Shown here in pieces: positions 63,731 to 64,000 of a stretch of 64,000 nt of DNA (positions are counted from its first letter, which is position 1; each line of letters opens with the position of its first letter). The stretch covers positions 682,001 to 746,000 of the forward strand of contig NZ_CP128595.1 in assembly GCF_030444335.1 (NCBI RefSeq), written 5' to 3'. Under the pieces are notes generated by a model. It ran no database searches. It was given only the letters and a program-made list of their open reading frames with translations, and had not been told where the DNA came from. A program made the position numbers and the translations under genes. This DNA is from Polaribacter huanghezhanensis (GTDB lineage: Bacteria > Bacteroidota > Bacteroidia > Flavobacteriales > Flavobacteriaceae).

Positions 63731-64000
63731 ATGGTATTTGACGAATTTCATAAATATACAGAGAACTTAATACAAGCTCAATATAGTGTTTCAGAAATAA
63801 TACAACACGAACTAACAAAAGGAGAAGTGCGTGAAGAATTTGTTATGGACACAATTCAAAGAGGATTTGGAAACGAAATCAACTTAAAAAGAGGATTTTT
63901 ACAAGTTGGTGAAGTACAAAGTAATCAAATGGATATTTTACTCTTGAAACACAATGCACCTGTTGCAAATATTGGAAATCAAACTATTGTTCAACCTGAA
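63731..64000 (+). CDS. DUF6602-like nuclease-fold protein, 5' part
   Basis: The ORF begins at ATG 63731, 3 nt after the hsdM-S stop, and runs off the window (90 codons). The N-terminus has EIIQHELTKGEVREEFVMDTI, then GFGNEINLKRGFLQVGEVQ and SNQMDILLL. The spacing of Glu, Gly and the final Q-x-D resembles DUF6602, a PD-(D/E)xK-like nuclease fold found in defence loci, as I recall. The very short gap makes cotranslation with the modification subunit likely. Its role could be an auxiliary nuclease or an effector; not shown. Confidence 0.65.
   Translation, partial: MVFDEFHKYTENLIQAQYSVSEIIQHELTKGEVREEFVMDTIQRGFGNEINLKRGFLQVGEVQSNQMDILLLKHNAPVANIGNQTIVQPE

Noticed and set aside
1..64000. tRNA or rRNA genes
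   Set aside because: I looked in the intergenic gaps for T-loop and rRNA-like sequence and saw none; a covariance-model scan (tRNAscan-SE, Infernal) would be decisive.

Overview
The window is AT-rich chromosomal DNA from a member of the Bacteroidota, most likely a marine-type Flavobacteriaceae (Polaribacter/Tenacibaculum-like; the genus is inference). Evidence: promoters of the Bacteroidota type (TTG/TTTG, about 18-21 nt, then TAnnTTTG); a type-B five-helix succinate dehydrogenase membrane subunit; several families largely confined to this phylum (DUF4286, DUF2480, DUF3078, DUF6503-like, TonB receptor with a carboxypeptidase-like N-terminal domain); many genes ending in TAA followed by short hairpin-plus-T terminators. 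I saw no tRNA, rRNA or CRISPR array.

Layout. 1-460: 3' end of a DUF6973-like gene. 563-4088: sdhCAB. 4219-7083: TonB-dependent receptor (minus). 7270-14191: ribF, serS, a 47-aa gene missed by simple ORF calling, a TPR protein, then DUF4286-rsmA-mgtE. 14389-17173 (minus): response regulator, TPR histidine kinase and a 37-codon Gly/Ser/Asp-rich peptide ORF directly upstream of them. 17261-26268: SpoU methyltransferase, mutS, PBP4-like peptidase, tatA, an ECF sigma / HxxxCxxC anti-sigma-like / O-methyltransferase cluster, panB and a 2-hydroxyacid dehydrogenase carrying an in-frame repeat insertion. 26281-26666: a VOC-family pseudogene. 26706-45749: mostly core metabolism and envelope genes: OlsF-like acyltransferase, aspartate kinase, fbp, superoxide dismutase, PurF, sugar kinase, sufE and a DUF59 gene, two tandem DUF3078 genes, hflX, a ClC channel, aspS, an MddA-like methyltransferase. 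A decayed copy of the aspS 3' end lies beyond the neighbouring DUF6503-like gene. 45836-56362: cupin, rsmI, uracil-DNA-glycosylase-like protein, two M28 peptidases, dipeptide epimerase with a PLP enzyme, OsmC and recJ.

56396-64000 is an accessory region. A tyrosine recombinase is followed by a two-gene unit (HEPN-like protein plus a four-helix membrane protein) flanked by GTTGnnCAACA sequences. Next come a 166-bp structured non-coding element, a type I restriction gene (hsdR), an HsdM fused to a single-TRD HsdS half, and, 3 nt downstream, a DUF6602/nuclease-like gene cut by the window edge. The integrase, the repeated GTTG core and the cassette-like packing suggest an integron-like or island insertion hotspot with defence cargo. 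The HEPN/membrane pair is the best candidate for an undescribed system.
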